This document shows positions 34,575 through 45,896 of a stretch of DNA of 64,000 bases, piece after piece. Where the stretch lies: positions 11,766,001 through 11,830,000 of the forward strand of contig NC_080561.1 in NCBI RefSeq assembly GCF_030253575.1. The letters run 5' to 3'. Made by a program: the position numbers and the translations under genes. Every line of letters begins with the position of its first letter. Position 1 is the first letter of the stretch. The notes beneath the pieces are model-generated. The model was not told where the DNA came from, ran no database searches, and saw nothing but the letters and a program-made list of their open reading frames with translations. The stretch comes from Rhododendron vialii. Taxonomy: Eukaryota > Streptophyta > Magnoliopsida > Ericales > Ericaceae.

Positions 34575-35862
34575 TAGGAGATATGAACATACTTTGGAAT
34601 TTGGTTTTTATTGTTTCACTTTGGCAATTGTGGAAAGCTCGCAGGAGGATGAGCTTTGACAATGTTGAAACAATCTCAACTGTGTGCCTAAGGAATGTCA
34701 ATATCTATGCCATGGAAATTTTACAGCTTTCAAGGCCCCACAAGCCAATGATAATCAACATGGAATTCTAATATTTTGGGTCTAACCATCTCCAGGAAAG
34801 CTAAAACTAAACACCGACAGTTGCTTCCATGAATCCACTGACGCAGCCGGCTATGGAGGAGTTCTTAGAGACACTCACAGTGGCGGAGCCACCCTATTCC
34901 CACTGGGGGCACCTGCCCCCACTGCACCTCTTTTTTTTTTTTTTTTTAAATTGGTAATTTGAGTTTACCAAATATTTAAAGCAAGACACATGTTATTAGA
35001 TTAAATACTTGTTAAAATACGAATGACTTGTTTGAATTGTTGCACAAATAAGCTCCACAAAATCAATGTCTGCAATCATATCAAAGTAAAGATTCGGTGA
35101 ATTTATTGAAAAGTAATACGCACATGTTCACCTAGTATTTAAGTGCATGGGTGAACAAAATAGCACTACAAAACTTGAAAACTCTCATTTGTAACATGAT
35201 GTAACAATCAACACGAAAATCACGCCGCATCACTAACGACCATCAAGTCATGGGTCAGTGGGATGTTGTCGGGAGTTGGCTATCGTCGGAGATTTTGTTT
35301 TTATAATGCCCCCACTGATGTATATTCCTAGCTACGCCACTGGACACTCACGAAAATGGATTCTAGGCTACTATGGAAAAGCAACTAGCATTAGCAGCTT
35401 GGAAGTGGAAATATGGGCTAACTACAGAGGCCTCACCGTCATTTTTGAAAAAGGAATGTCAAGTGTTACCATTGAGTCTGATTCAAGTGTGGCGGTAAAC
35501 TTATGTAATGAACGGCCTTCTCTTGATCACCCACAACGCCACATAATTGATGAAGTGAGAAGACTTGCCGCTCAAACCAACTCAATTGTAGTTCACATCT
35601 ACCGTCAAGCAAATCAAACAGCTGATTGTCTGGCCAGACTTGGCTCACAACAAGAAGACGACTTGATTGTAACTAGCTTCATTCCTTTGCAGCTAGGGAA
35701 TTTGCCCTAGCGGATGCCATGGGTGTTGGACAACTTAAAACCTAGGTCTACAACTTTGTAGCCTTTTTGAACTCTCTTTGTATGCCGCGTATGTGGCTTG
35801 ATAACGTTTCTAATCGTCTAAATTAATGCATCTATTTCCGTTTGACAAAAAAAAGAAAGAAA
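34575..35862 (+). mobile_element. LINE 3' fragment with RNase H-like domain, split by a hAT MITE
   Basis: The left part (34575-34877) encodes WQLWKARRRMSFDNVE and then a frame with KLNTDSCFHESTDAAGYGGV and LRDTH. The right part (35343-35710) encodes KWILGYYGKATSISSLEVEI, IESDSSVAVNLCNE and VVHIYRQANQTADCLARLG, then a stop. Together they match the RNase H-like domain (RVT_3 type) at the 3' end of plant LINEs: the NTDGC start, E and D acidic residues, and the ...R..N..AD.LA end. The tail gcatctatttccgtttgac followed by an A-rich run ends at about 35862, typical of plant LINEs. A hAT MITE lies between the halves. Across that join the two halves are one base out of frame, so the copy is dead beyond the insertion. 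Compared with unit A (about 10740) the whole piece is an insertion in unit C. A host RNase H-like gene fragment is a less likely alternative. Confidence 0.72.
34878..35342. mobile_element. hAT-type MITE inserted in the LINE RNase H region
   Basis: The termini are CAGTGGCGGAGC on the left and GCTACGCCACTG on the right, imperfect inverted repeats of the common plant hAT type. Both sides carry the 8-bp target duplication gacactca (34870-34877 and 35343-35350). Length is 465 bp. It has no coding capacity. It is younger than the LINE fragment it interrupts. Confidence 0.85.
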
Positions 35863-35865
35863 AGA

Positions 35866-35985
35866 AAATGGTATTGGCACTCCAAAAATTGATGCAAACA
35901 CTTCAAAATCAGTGTAATTCCAAAGCCACTTTCCTTTGTTTTTTGGAGTGCCTGCATCAATTTTTAGAGTGTCAATATCATTTTC
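35866..35985. mobile_element. Small foldback MITE next to the LINE tail
   Basis: Left arm aatggtattggcactccaaa, then attgatgcaaacact. The right arm mirrors it with ggagtgcctgcatcaatttt, then agagtgtcaatatcattttc. It is 120 bp and directly follows the LINE A tail. Confidence 0.7.
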
Positions 35986-36235
35986 CCAAAAAAAACAGGA
36001 GGCTGGAGGGTCAATTATTACCGTAGAATTTATTGAGATGGAGAGCTTCTTGATCCTAAACTCCTTGTTCTTTTGATTTGAATTCAAAATTTGTTTAGGG
36101 TTTTCTTATTGGGGTGCAAATTATGGCAACTATAAGTAAGAAATCACTTCTTGCTGCTGCCCTATCTCCTGGTCATTGACAGTCTCCTGACTCCTTGCTG
36201 GTTAAGGAAAAGTCTTTTCCAAGTCCCTCATGGAC

Positions 36236-37166
36236 TCGGATTCAGTCCCCATTCTCTGTCCCACCCTTAAATGATGGGAAAATGACGGCTCATGACGTGT
36301 TTTGATAATTAATACCCGTCAAGGACATGCTAAGAACATTTTTTAATGCTGAAAATGCCTTTAGTGAGTATTAATTATCAAAATATGTACTTGGCCGTCA
36401 TTTTCCCGATTGACACATGTCCTTCCCAACAAAACCCACCACACCCAATTCCTCTCTTCGTCTTCTCCCCTCTTCCTTTGCCCCAAAAAATTCACGAACA
36501 CCACTACCGGCCCTTCTCGCCGGTGCAACTGCCACCACCAGTACCGTCATTTTGCAGCGATTACATTAGAGAATTAATTGGTTCATCCTCATTGGAAAAA
36601 AAAAAACACAAGAGTAGAGGAAGAGAAAATGCCGGTACTGTCGTTTCGCCACCACTCGTTGGCATCGGAGGAATCGCTCCAACCGCCGCCATTGTTGTTG
36701 TTTTGGTTGTCTAGGTTATTGAGGAGGAGAGCAGACAGGCCCCACCTAAAATTCTGGACGCCCTGTAAAAACGAGGCCTCTCACGTTTTTATATATAAAT
36801 TAGTTGTTGAATATGAGAAGCAAAATGGCTTTGTCGCTTTAAAGTGGTATGAGAAATGATGAACCATTTATGTATACTTTAAGTGTCTTTTTTTCTCATT
36901 TTCTTTGTCTTTAGCACTAGTCGTATGCGGCTTCGACCATGTTTTGGGTGTCCTACGCTTGAACACAAGACCGCTAGGCTAAAGGACATAGATCTTACCA
37001 CCACACTCACTCATTAAGAAAAAGTTTGTTCGTGATTTTTGGGGTGAAGGAAGGGGGAGAAGACAACGGGAGGAATTGGATGTGGTGGGATCTTTTAGGT
37101 TTTGTTGAGATGACACGTGTCAATCATTTAAGGGTGGGACAGGAAATTCGGGACAAGGGATCCGAT
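36236..37166. mobile_element. 0.9-kb TIR element with GC-rich cargo and a nested MITE
   Basis: Outer arms match in mirror: ctgtcccacccttaaatgat at 36259 and its complement at 37121. The arm continues as gacacatgtccttcccaaca (36402) and complement (about 37100), interrupted on the left by a small palindromic element (about 36283-36400, tgttttgataattaatac and mirror). The middle is GC-richer, with open frames such as SFRHHSLASEESLQPPPLLL, but I recognise no domain. It is Pack-MULE-like in form; no clear target duplication was found. Confidence 0.55.
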
Positions 37167-37318
37167 TATCCATCTAACTAATTTTTAACCATTTTTCATT
37201 CTAAAATAACTATTCATCCCCTCATTTCTATCCCACCATTAGACACTCTAAGTGGTCCTTGGAAAAATTGTCGTCCTTAGCCCTTTACTTTCCTTGACTT
37301 GTGTGAATCAAAGGCCAT

Positions 37319-37498
37319 AAGCCAATGAGCTCTTAGCTCAGTAGGCATCATCCACCGTCTTCTTCGGTGGAGGTTTGGGTTCGAGTTATAAGGGGCAGTT
37401 GGGATTTAGGGTTATGGATAGTCTCTGGATTCATTGTGATTGTGGACTAATTTGCTAACTTCCCGCTGATGTATATACTGTGTGACAAAAAAAATAAA
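37319..37498 (+). mobile_element. tRNA-derived SINE, 180 bp, complete
   Basis: A box at about 37329-37342 (ctcttagctcagtagg) and B box at about 37378-37388 (gggttcgagtta). The body ends in gtgacaaaaaaaataaaa. A perfect 13-bp duplication, aatcaaaggccat, flanks it (37306-37318 and 37499-37511). The intact boxes and exact flanks suggest a fairly recent insertion. Confidence 0.92.
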
Positions 37499-38015
37499 AA
37501 TCAAAGGCCATGACCTATTAGAGTTGGCTCGATCGTATTTCAGGGTTAGCTTAGAGCAAGTGCACGAGACTCCATAAACACCAAACTTAGCTACAATACC
37601 TAGGCAAAAATAAAAAATTATTCACTAGCATATCACCTTTTTCTTTTTTGGACCGACATTAACATAACTCACTTGTAATTTATTTATAAGGATACATTGA
37701 TCACTTAATTAAATAATCCGAATCGGTCATTTTTAAGTGTTTGCTAAGAAGTCTATTCATTAAAAAATTATCTTCATCGAAACACCCATAGGTGTCTAAA
37801 CAAAAAAAAATTATTCTAAAAAATATAAAGTTGTTTGGTACCTATTGATATATGATCAAGATGATTTTTTCTTGAATGATATTGTCATCGACACTAACGA
37901 TATCAGTTGTTCAGAACAAACCATTGTGGGTCCGCGCTGGCACCATATACTTGAAATAGTATAATGTTTGTAACTTAATTTTTTTAATAAAGGAATGATA
38001 AGAAAGAGTATTTTA

Positions 38016-38376
38016 GAGCATCTCCAACTATTGACTTCAAATTGGAGATGTCAATTTTTTTTTAAGGCTAATGTGACATTTTGACATCTCCAATTTGACA
38101 TCAAAACCTCATCTCCAACCTTTATGTCAAATTCTATTTATTTGACATCAAATTATCCATTTCCAACCCTTATGTCAAAATACAAAGTCATTTTTTGAAA
38201 TTTGGTAGGCAAGGTGTAGGTAGTCAAAGTTGGCATGCTTCCTCCCCCCATCATCCATGTCAAAAGCCACGTACGATTTGGCCTAAAAAAGGCATTTGGT
38301 TTGGTTTGTCAATTAGTGTCAAATATTACAGTTACAAGCTCCACATCATATTTGACATCTCCCGTTGGAGATGCTC
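38016..38376. mobile_element. Tourist-type (PIF/Harbinger) MITE, 361 bp
   Basis: Ends GAGCATCTCCAAC and GTTGGAGATGCTC, flanked by TTA on both sides (38013-38015, 38377-38379). The left part also contains the end sequence again (aattggagatgtcaa). Confidence 0.88.
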
Positions 38377-38443
38377 TTAAAGAAGTAGTGTTGAAATAAA
38401 AAGGCTGGTGCAGTGTGTCTTCAAAAAGTCTAGCTAAATAATA

Positions 38444-38729
38444 CTCCATCCGTCTATTTTTAAGTGTTCCGCTTCGTAACTCCAAATTATTAAGAAAATA
38501 TCATCATTACACTTTTCACATCAATTTTTTCCTCCACTTTTTCTACTTACCCTCTATGAAGACATTATCATTAATTACACTTTTACTCACTAACTTTTCA
38601 AAATATAATCTACTTTTATGGACAAAATGGAAAATGTACCAACTTTTACCTACTAATTTTACAAAATAGACATTTATTAAGGAACAGCCCAAAATGAAAT
38701 ACTAGACTTTAAAAATGGGACGGAGGGAG
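38444..38729. mobile_element. Stowaway MITE
   Basis: Ends ctccatccgtctatttttaa and aatgggacggagggag, target TA. The interior is close to the copy at 21225. Confidence 0.88.
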
Positions 38730-38899
38730 TAACAAAAAGTGACTTTTTTAGATAGGTATTTTGGCTAAAAAAATTCCTGGTCATCTTTGTGGTATCTTTA
38801 CATGGGACGTTAATTAATTTTTTCTTGTGTGAAGAATTTTTGTATTAATTTTTTCTTGTGTGAAGAATTTTTGTTTATTTATTTCTCCAGTAATGTTAA

Positions 38900-39460
38900 T
38901 CTCTCTACAGGGAAAATTTGTTACTCCACTTTTTATAACTACTCTTTACCATATGGGTCTCACATGCATAGGTGTTAAGCCACCAGAGCACTCAATTAGT
39001 AATTCCAATCCTACCGTAAGTAGACATACTTATATTTGGACTTGCCCTTTGTACTATATGGACTTGCTCCCATAATTTTGTGGACTTATTAATTTCTTTT
39101 TCTTTTTTAGGAGTTGTACCCCAAAAAGTAGAGTATTCATTTTATGAGCCCAATTTTAGGTCTGCATTTTTTGACTTGCCTCTTGTACTAGATGGACTTC
39201 TCTTGTATTAGATGGACTTGCTCCCACGACCTTAAGAACTTTCTTCTTTATCTGTACAACTTGCACTCCAAAAAGGCCTGAACATCCCTTAAAGAATAAT
39301 CATTCCATGGACCCATTTTTAGTATCTATTTTTGGATTCGTCCATTGTATTAGATAGATAGACTTGCTCTCATATCATGTACTGTACTTGTTTTTTTGTT
39401 TCTGGAGGACTTGCACCCAAAATAAGCGCAAAATGATCTGGGCAAAATGATTCGGACGAG
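38900..39460 (+). repeat. Degenerate tandem repeats, period about 110-180 bp
   Basis: The phrase tagatggacttgctccca and variants recur at about 39055, 39190, 39210 and 39360, with ggacttgca/ctcc between. No coding sequence is evident and the origin is unknown. Confidence 0.55.
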
Positions 39461-40029
39461 AAATTATGCCATGTTTTTGGTCATTCCGAAATTTGAGACC
39501 ACTGAAGCGCTACTTATTCCTTGTACGTACAGCTGATCGGTAATTTTCCCAATATGAAAGTGAAAAAACTCGTTGTTGGAAACTTGGAAGCCATACTTTT
39601 AGCTTCCAATTATAACATCTCCATTAAGCCTAAGAAGTTTTCAGGAAAGCTTTTAAGTAGAAGGCAGTGTTAGAGTGTAATCCATCTTCCTCGAGTCTGT
39701 TTCTTTGTTTTGTTAGCCTTACTAGCCTTTTCCTTTCTAGCCTTTGAAGGTATTTACTTGTTCAAAATGATTTGCTCTATAATCATATTGTTTGCCCCAA
39801 TATAAAGCTTCAGTTTTCGGGTTAATTTACGCTTACATTACCAGGAAAGAAAACATCCATCTTGTTTTATTATGTATTTTTTCTATTTTATCCAACTGCA
39901 TGTACCAACCCCGAATGTTGTTAAAGCAAAGTTATCAATCTTGTACTGGTTAGTGTACCGTTTTTTCTACTAGGGCGGTATGTATCAGTACCAGTTTGTA
40001 TCTTGGTACCACTTCGGATTTAATCAAAA

Positions 40030-41049
40030 GGGGGAATTGCATTTAAGTGGGTGTTAGGGCAAAATTAAAAAAGTCTCAAGTCATAGAGAGGTTTTCATGA
40101 AATTGCTCATTTCATGAGAAGGAAAAAGTAATTCGAAATACATAAAGAATGCAAGATAAAATGTCTAATATACCCCCACTATTGAAACACTAAAATTAGT
40201 TCTCCTCTTTCTCCCCTCCCTTTACGGTACTCCTCTTTTCCCCTTTCAAGGCCCAAATTTGAGACACCGCCGGCAAAGAGAGGTATACATACATCTCTTT
40301 CTCTCTCCATTTTCTTCGATTTGGCTTTCTCGTAGTATTTGTCGGTGGTTTTCCACCAGTGGCGACCAACGGCTCGTTTTGAGCTGGGGGAGAAGAGAGC
40401 GAGGCGACGAAATCGGAGACAATGGCTCGCTGGGCGGAAGCGAATTTGCCGTAGAAGATGAGATTGATTTTGATATGCCCGTTGTGGTATTGCATTGGTG
40501 TAGTGGGCGGTATGTATAACTCGGTGAGTCTTCTGGTGGCAAGTGAGAATTGGAAGAGAGTGAGAATTGGAAGAGAGAGATCATGAGGAGGAGCTTAGGA
40601 ATTAATGAAATATGCCATTTTTGTTTTTTCGATCTAGATGATGAGAAAATGGGTGAGAGAATGGGAATGGATTTGGGTCTGCTCTGTTTTTGTGGTGTGG
40701 GAATGGAGGTGTGGTGGTGGCTATTTATTCAGTGACTAAGTTGCCCCGTATATAACTTAAGTTGTCCCGTGTATGAGCCTAAGTTGTCTCGTATATAAAT
40801 GTAAGTTGCCCCTAAGTTGCCCCGTGTATGAACCTTAAGTTGCCCTCTATGTTACCCCGTGTATGAACCTAAGTTGCCCCGTGTTTGAATCTAAGTTGCC
40901 CTCTAAGTTTAAGACAAGAGGGATATTTTTGTCTTCAATACCATGTCTTGAGAATTATTGTTTTCCTTACCATGTAGGGGCAATTCCAAAAAAGTATTCC
41001 ATGACTTGAGAATAATTTGCCCCAAGGGCCACTGAACACCAATTTCCCC
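40030..41049. mobile_element. Mutator-like (Pack-MULE-type) element, 1.02 kb
   Basis: Left arm gggggaattgcatttaagtg then aaagtctcaagtcatagag; the right arm mirrors it (ccatgacttgagaataattt, then caatttccccct-like end). Flanks taatcaaaa and ttatcaaaa form a 9-bp duplication with one difference. The middle (40200-40740) is GC-rich with frames on both strands that match nothing I know, and looks like captured genic DNA. A 22-bp minisatellite is at 40738-40910. Confidence 0.7.
40738..40910 (+). repeat. Minisatellite, unit about 22 bp
   Basis: About eight units of the type aagttgccccgtgtatgaac with gaps and substitutions, inside the MULE-like element. Confidence 0.85.
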
Positions 41050-41136
41050 TTATCAAAATATACATTTTTAGATGTTTTTAATATACTTGTGAATAATTGC
41101 AAAACTTAAAATAGAGAAATAAAATAAATTCTAAGA

Positions 41137-41858
41137 GCATCCACAATGTAATAATCAAAATTAGATAACTAAAAGTTGTCATATCACATTTTGGTTATCC
41201 ATTTAAGACATTGTTAAAATTAGCAATATAGAAGTCTACATTATTTATTTTTTGCCCATAACCAAAAGGAGTTGGTAAAAATTCCAATCTAACGATTAAT
41301 TTTTTTTCCTTCTCAATCTAATGGTCTACATTGAATGACATTCTAGTAAAATAAGTGAAAGTGGAGAGTATTTGTTAAAATTCATAAAGTGATCAATATT
41401 GTTAAATGCACAACTACTTGCCAAACTGGATAATGAGTTCCACTTTCTTGTTGGATGTTTCTTTTTTATTTTCCCTTTTCTTTAGGCTTTCTCAATGTCT
41501 CAAGTTTCTCCCTTGAGTATTAAGTTTGGCTACCACGATGTACCTTTTGTCGAGTTCTAATAAAATCTTGTTGCCTATAAAAAAGAAGAAGTGGAGAGTG
41601 AGTTCCACTTACCAATAAAGCATTTGCTTTATGGAGAATGAGTTTCACTTTCCCATAATGGTTTACTTAATTTAAAAGATGTGGGGTCCAATAAATTTGG
41701 TTATTAGTAAAATGTTGCTAATTTTGATTATCTAAATGCCCAAATTTGATGAGTTGCTAAGAGGTTGTTAAGTTTGATTATTACAATGTGAGTATTTTTT
41801 TGAGCACACAGTATTAACTTTAGCAACCATTTGATTTTGATTATTACATTGTGGTATG
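41137..41858. mobile_element. Tourist-like MITE
   Basis: Left end gagcatccacaatgtaataa, right end ttattacattgtggtatgcc, mirrored over about 25 bases. A second right-type end (gattattacaatgtgag) lies inside at about 41779, so two related copies may be fused. Confidence 0.65.
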
Positions 41859-42095
41859 CCCGGTATTTTGGCTGGTTATGTTTACTGTTTCATGGTCGGT
41901 ACGGACCGATATGGTACGAGATTACAACACTGTGTCAAAGTGATCCTTCAAAAGGGTTGAACTTATCTCTCCAGTCTCTTCTCATGACTCCATTAAGTTA
42001 TGGATTAGTGCTAAACGCATGAATAAAAGAACACAAGAAAATTTGAGTACACGATTGCCTTGCCTCCCTTTTCTCGATCGGCAATACAAGTTAAT

Positions 42096-43508
42096 TTATT
42101 TGTTTCTCTTCAGCCACTCCAGAATGCCCTTTTCTGATTCAGAGAGCTCCTCGTCTTTCTTCCCCTGTAGAGACCCCTCCACAAATTCGAAGTAATCCTT
42201 GTAATTTCTCTTGTAATAGCTATCCAATCTCTGTTTATAGAAGAAGAAAATCAACACATAATTAATCAGACAAGTATACAACGGTCTTAAGCCGCGCGGT
42301 AGCTATTTTGTACTCCGGTGGAATCTACAGGTTAAATTTGAAGTGGGACTCTCCATCCACGTGAAAGGAGATAGTAGTACTCTAGAAATATAGAATTTCT
42401 AAGGAATCCGTCATGATATATCTGGTGTAATACTCTCGTCAAAAGCAAGTGCGATTACGTATATTCTGAATCTTTGAGAGGGGAACGACTGCTGAAAACG
42501 ACTTCTATATAATACCATGTAAAAAAAATACAAGAATAACAAAGAAGATTTGTTTTTCCGATATCCCGAACTAAGTACTCATGGATTAGTTTGTTCTATG
42601 ATGTCCACAACGCTGCCCAATCCAATCCAAACTATTCGTGTGGTTTTATTTGGATTCCGGCTTAAATATCACGTACCACTCAAGAGGATAAAAGCAGTAT
42701 GTTACTGTACAAGAGAGCTAGAGTAATTTAATTATCGACACATTCATATGAATATATCTGATAGGCATCTAATCTAAATTTACCCAAATAAATGGTTAAT
42801 TAGGCCATCAAAGAGTAATGTTTTTAATTACCTCCTTGTCATTCTTGGCTTTGTTGTCTTGTGATTTCTTCAGATAATCTGATAAGTTTCTGAATGGTTA
42901 GACATCCACAAAAGAAAGAGTAGCGGTTGAGCAAGTTGTGAAATTCTAATATAGACACAGATCGAATTGCCGGTCACAAAACTGGTCGCAGAAAATGCAC
43001 GAAGGATTAGAATTTCAAGGACTTGATCATCGACACAACCTGGCCATCCATGCACTTTCTGTGCCCGACTGGTGTATTCGCTTGACAGTATAGGCAGTAA
43101 TCAGGTAGAAACTGAATTAAAATGAGTAGCATTCAATGAATCTGCAAACCTGTGTAATGGGTTTTTATCCTATTTAATTATAACTCTCATTGGATAGAGT
43201 AAATTAGGTTTAATGAATGGCAAAAAAAAAAAATTATAATTCTCCTATGTTATTATTCCCAAAAAAAAAAAAAAAAGGGAAGGGAAAAAATGGAGAAGAT
43301 AGATGTGTTTTTACGTACTTTGAAGAAGCTCAGTCTTAGAGTCACTGACTTGGGCAGCTACAAACACAGTTGATACGAGGATGCCCCTCCTTCCTATCTC
43401 CATCATCACCCTTGTTCTTCTCGCTCTTCCTTCTCTCCTTTCAGCTGGTGGCACACTAGATGATGATGAAGCAAATTTGCTTGCAGTTGCTCTTACCACC
43501 ATTTGCAT
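42096..43508 (-). CDS. PsaN-like plastid protein, probably thylakoid lumen, three exons
   Basis: Join on the minus strand: 43508-43319, 42878-42832, 42230-42096. The sum is 372 nt, which gives 123 residues and a stop. All introns are GT-AG. The start is MQMVVRATASKF at 43508; the ATG two codons on (43502) is equally possible, while upstream codons are a GA-repeat leader with no ATG. The N-terminus is rich in Ser, Ala and Arg with few acids, as in chloroplast transit peptides. It is followed by GRRGILVSTVFVAAQVSDS, a twin arginine before a short hydrophobic run, which fits a Tat-type lumen signal. The mature part is charged and helical: YLKKSQDNKAKNDKERLDSY, then DYFEFVEGSLQGKKDEELSE and EKGILEWLKRNK. 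The first segment resembles the start of mature photosystem I subunit N (YLEKSKxNKxLNDKKRL). The Cys-rich C-terminal half of true PsaN is absent, so this is a shorter relative rather than PsaN itself. Lumen location and photosystem link are inferred. Confidence 0.72.
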
Positions 43509-43689
43509 TCTCTCTCTCTCTCTCTCCGCCACCAGTTTGTGATTATGTGTTGTGATTCCTTTGGCTCAAATTGATTTTCCTTGTAGGCGATTGTTGAATG
43601 TCATGGTGCAGTCCTTTTCTAAAGTTAGTGGGTCATGCTCCATGTAGACATCTTTAGGATGAGAAAGAAAATTTGGTCCACTGCCAATG

Positions 43690-43985
43690 GAAACCGACCA
43701 CCACCGCCATTGTGGGCCCACCATGCGTTATGTAGTCATCTGAATCGTTCATCTGGCAGGGCCTAACTTGATCGAACATCGATAAGTGTACCGAAAATTA
43801 GATTTTGGTTTAAAAAACGGATACCTATCGATGTCCAATTAAGCTAATTTTTTACGTGAATTCTATATGTTATTTTGTGAGTTCATTCAAAATAAATGGT
43901 TTAGATAACTACATAACAAACCGTGGAGCCCACAACAATGATGACAAAAAACCCACAGTTTTTGCCACCGATGAAAAGAAAGCTA
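43690..43985. mobile_element. Foldback MITE
   Basis: Mirrored arms: ccattgtgggcccaccatgc with gtggagcccacaacaatga, and tcgaacatcgataag with cctatcgatgtccaat. It lies between the PsaN-like gene promoter and the next foldback element. Confidence 0.65.
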
Positions 43986-44210
43986 TAAGCCAGATTAAGT
44001 AAATATTCTCATTAAAAAAAAAAGCATCTTATGACGCTTTTGTTGCTTAATTGGAGAAGGAATGAGGTAAGGGAGCAATAACCACTTGTTCTATAGAACT
44101 TTTAAGAGGGCGTTGCTCCTTTACTTTATTACCCCTTTTACGACCTATAATTAAATATAGTCATACATTTTCTCATACCCATATTTCAAAAATTGAAAAC
44201 AACCTTGCTA

Positions 44211-44588
44211 CTGACACAACAAATCTGTTCACAGATCGTGCACAGATTGCGTTATGGGGCCCATTATCGGTCTCACACAAATGATCCAAGCCGTTCATCA
44301 TGATTAAATATTTTTTCGAGAGCACCCACGAAAAATCAGCTCAATTCAATACGTATAGGTGCCTAATTTAATCATCCAACTTTCCATTCCGATTTCAAGA
44401 TAATAAAAAATTAGATGATTGAATTGAGCACTTATAGATATCAGATTGAGCTAATTTTTTTGCGGGTGCCCTTGAAAAAATATTTTAAACATGATGAACA
44501 ACTTGGATTATTTGTGTGGGACCCGTAATGAGCCCCACAACGCAATCTATGCACGATCTGTGCACAAATTTGCTGTGTCCACAGACTT
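44211..44588. mobile_element. Foldback MITE, same family as 56230
   Basis: Long mirrored arms: caaatctgttcacagatcgt, then gcacagattgcgtt, against aacgcaatctatgcacgatc and gtgcacaaatttg. The inner arms contain gagcac/tcgagagcacc. It is about 380 bp and sits roughly 350 bp beyond the MRS2-3 stop codon. Confidence 0.78.
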
Positions 44589-44939
44589 TCCGAATTGAAA
44601 ATATATTGTTTGATTATGCATCTATCCGGTGGCAAAATAAGCGCACAATATTATACCGAGAGGTTCTAGCATAAGGAACATTCTCTACCGTGTGAGGAAC
44701 TATAAAACACTCTCTACCGTGTGAGGAACTATAAAACATCATCCCAACTACCGCAGAATATGTCGACCATAATCCCTGCTTGAAATCTCTAACAGAAAAG
44801 AAGTTTCTGGAATTACAGCAATCTCGTATATACTGAATTACACTTTATTGGAACTTTCCAAGAGTCCGCATCAATTTGAGGATACAGATGTGGATACAGA
44901 AGTAAATTTACAATCCAGACCAAGTGGACAGGTTTGTGA

Positions 44940-45861
44940 TCACTCCAGCAAGCGTTTATGTTTACACCAGGCGATAGCAATCACGTACAAGAATACACTG
45001 CCGGTAGCGCCGCCACCAACAGTCCACAGGAACTCTTGCATCCCAGCTTTTTCTTCGCTAAAGAGATCGATTTGGATGTTCATGCCGAAAATCCCAGCGA
45101 CGACAACAAATGCACTCACTACGAGCGTAGCCGTTGTCAACATGACACCCATTTGAAGGAGATGGTTCTGTTTGTCGTCCAGCATAATGTTGATGTAATC
45201 CTCTGTGTCGTCAACATACTCCCTCAGCTTCCCATGGCACCCAAACGAAACAAAAGGTTGTTTATCTCAGTAACATGCATAATGCACACTAGCAAGTTCC
45301 GGAAAATGAAAGCGGTGATGTTTGACTTTACAAAAATGATGACATGTAATATTACACCAATGAGGCAATAAGGAATCAAAAGAACAACCCGATCTCGTCT
45401 AGTTTTGTTGGGTGCTTTTCGTTTTCTAGCCTCATGTTGCTAGTCATCTTCCTAAGCCAGCTATGAGTCACTTGTAGACGTGTTGGTAGCCACTTCGGCC
45501 ATGCTTTGAGCTTCATTGTAGATCTTCGTTTTGGCAATAACATAGTACTTATTATTGGAGTTTGTCCCACATTGGTTAAATATAACCTCCAAACCTGGTA
45601 TATGAGTCTAGGTGCCTCTCTACTTCTTGCCAATTGTTTTAGGTTGGAACCCTCTAACAAATCTAACATGATATCAGAGCTAAGCCTTGAGTGGCCTCAC
45701 CTCTCGTGGGAAAGTCTCTGTCATCTCTATCACCTAAGTCGATCGCTCAGCTCCTGATCTCCTAGTCTGTCACCTCCACGTGCATCCGGACTGCACGTGA
45801 GAGGGAGTGTTAGATTTGTCCCACATCGCTCATCTAAGCCACCCAAGCTTGGTTAATATAT

Positions 45862-45896
<35 letters not shown>

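Larger units (their letters stand above)
21510..36150. repeat. Segmental duplication unit C
   Basis: The longest unit and the one with the intact MATH gene. It matches unit A from 21510 to 24500 and at 34250-34580, and matches unit B from 24390 to 33950. Unit-specific insertions are the LTR remnant (22489), a hAT MITE (29739), a 2.6-kb TIR element (30226) and a LINE fragment (34575). The end near 36000-36150 is set by the shared ggaggctggagggtcaatta (10737, 35999). Confidence 0.75.
39935..41930. mobile_element. Old MITE interrupted by two later elements
   Basis: The left end ttatcaatcttgtactggtt and the right end ggtacgagattacaacactg are rough mirror images, with gtaccg/cggtac words inside, similar to the element at 1670. 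Between the ends lie the MULE-like element 40030-41049 and the Tourist-like element 41137-41858. The outline is approximate. Confidence 0.45.

Noticed and set aside
35258-35342. Start of the RNase H frame inside the hAT MITE
   Set aside because: The methionine belongs to the MITE, so this is not a real gene start.
37322-37395. Possible tRNA gene
   Set aside because: The pol III boxes are present, but no cloverleaf can be drawn and the A tail plus 13-bp duplication show a SINE.
40246-40584. Overlapping frames on both strands in a GC-rich block
   Set aside because: They lie inside a non-autonomous MULE-like element, overlap each other and match no family I know. Kept only as element cargo.
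43509-43532. Upstream start for the PsaN-like protein (adds eight residues rich in Arg and Glu)
   Set aside because: The first codon there is GTG and the residues are a GA-repeat leader; the first ATG is at 43508.
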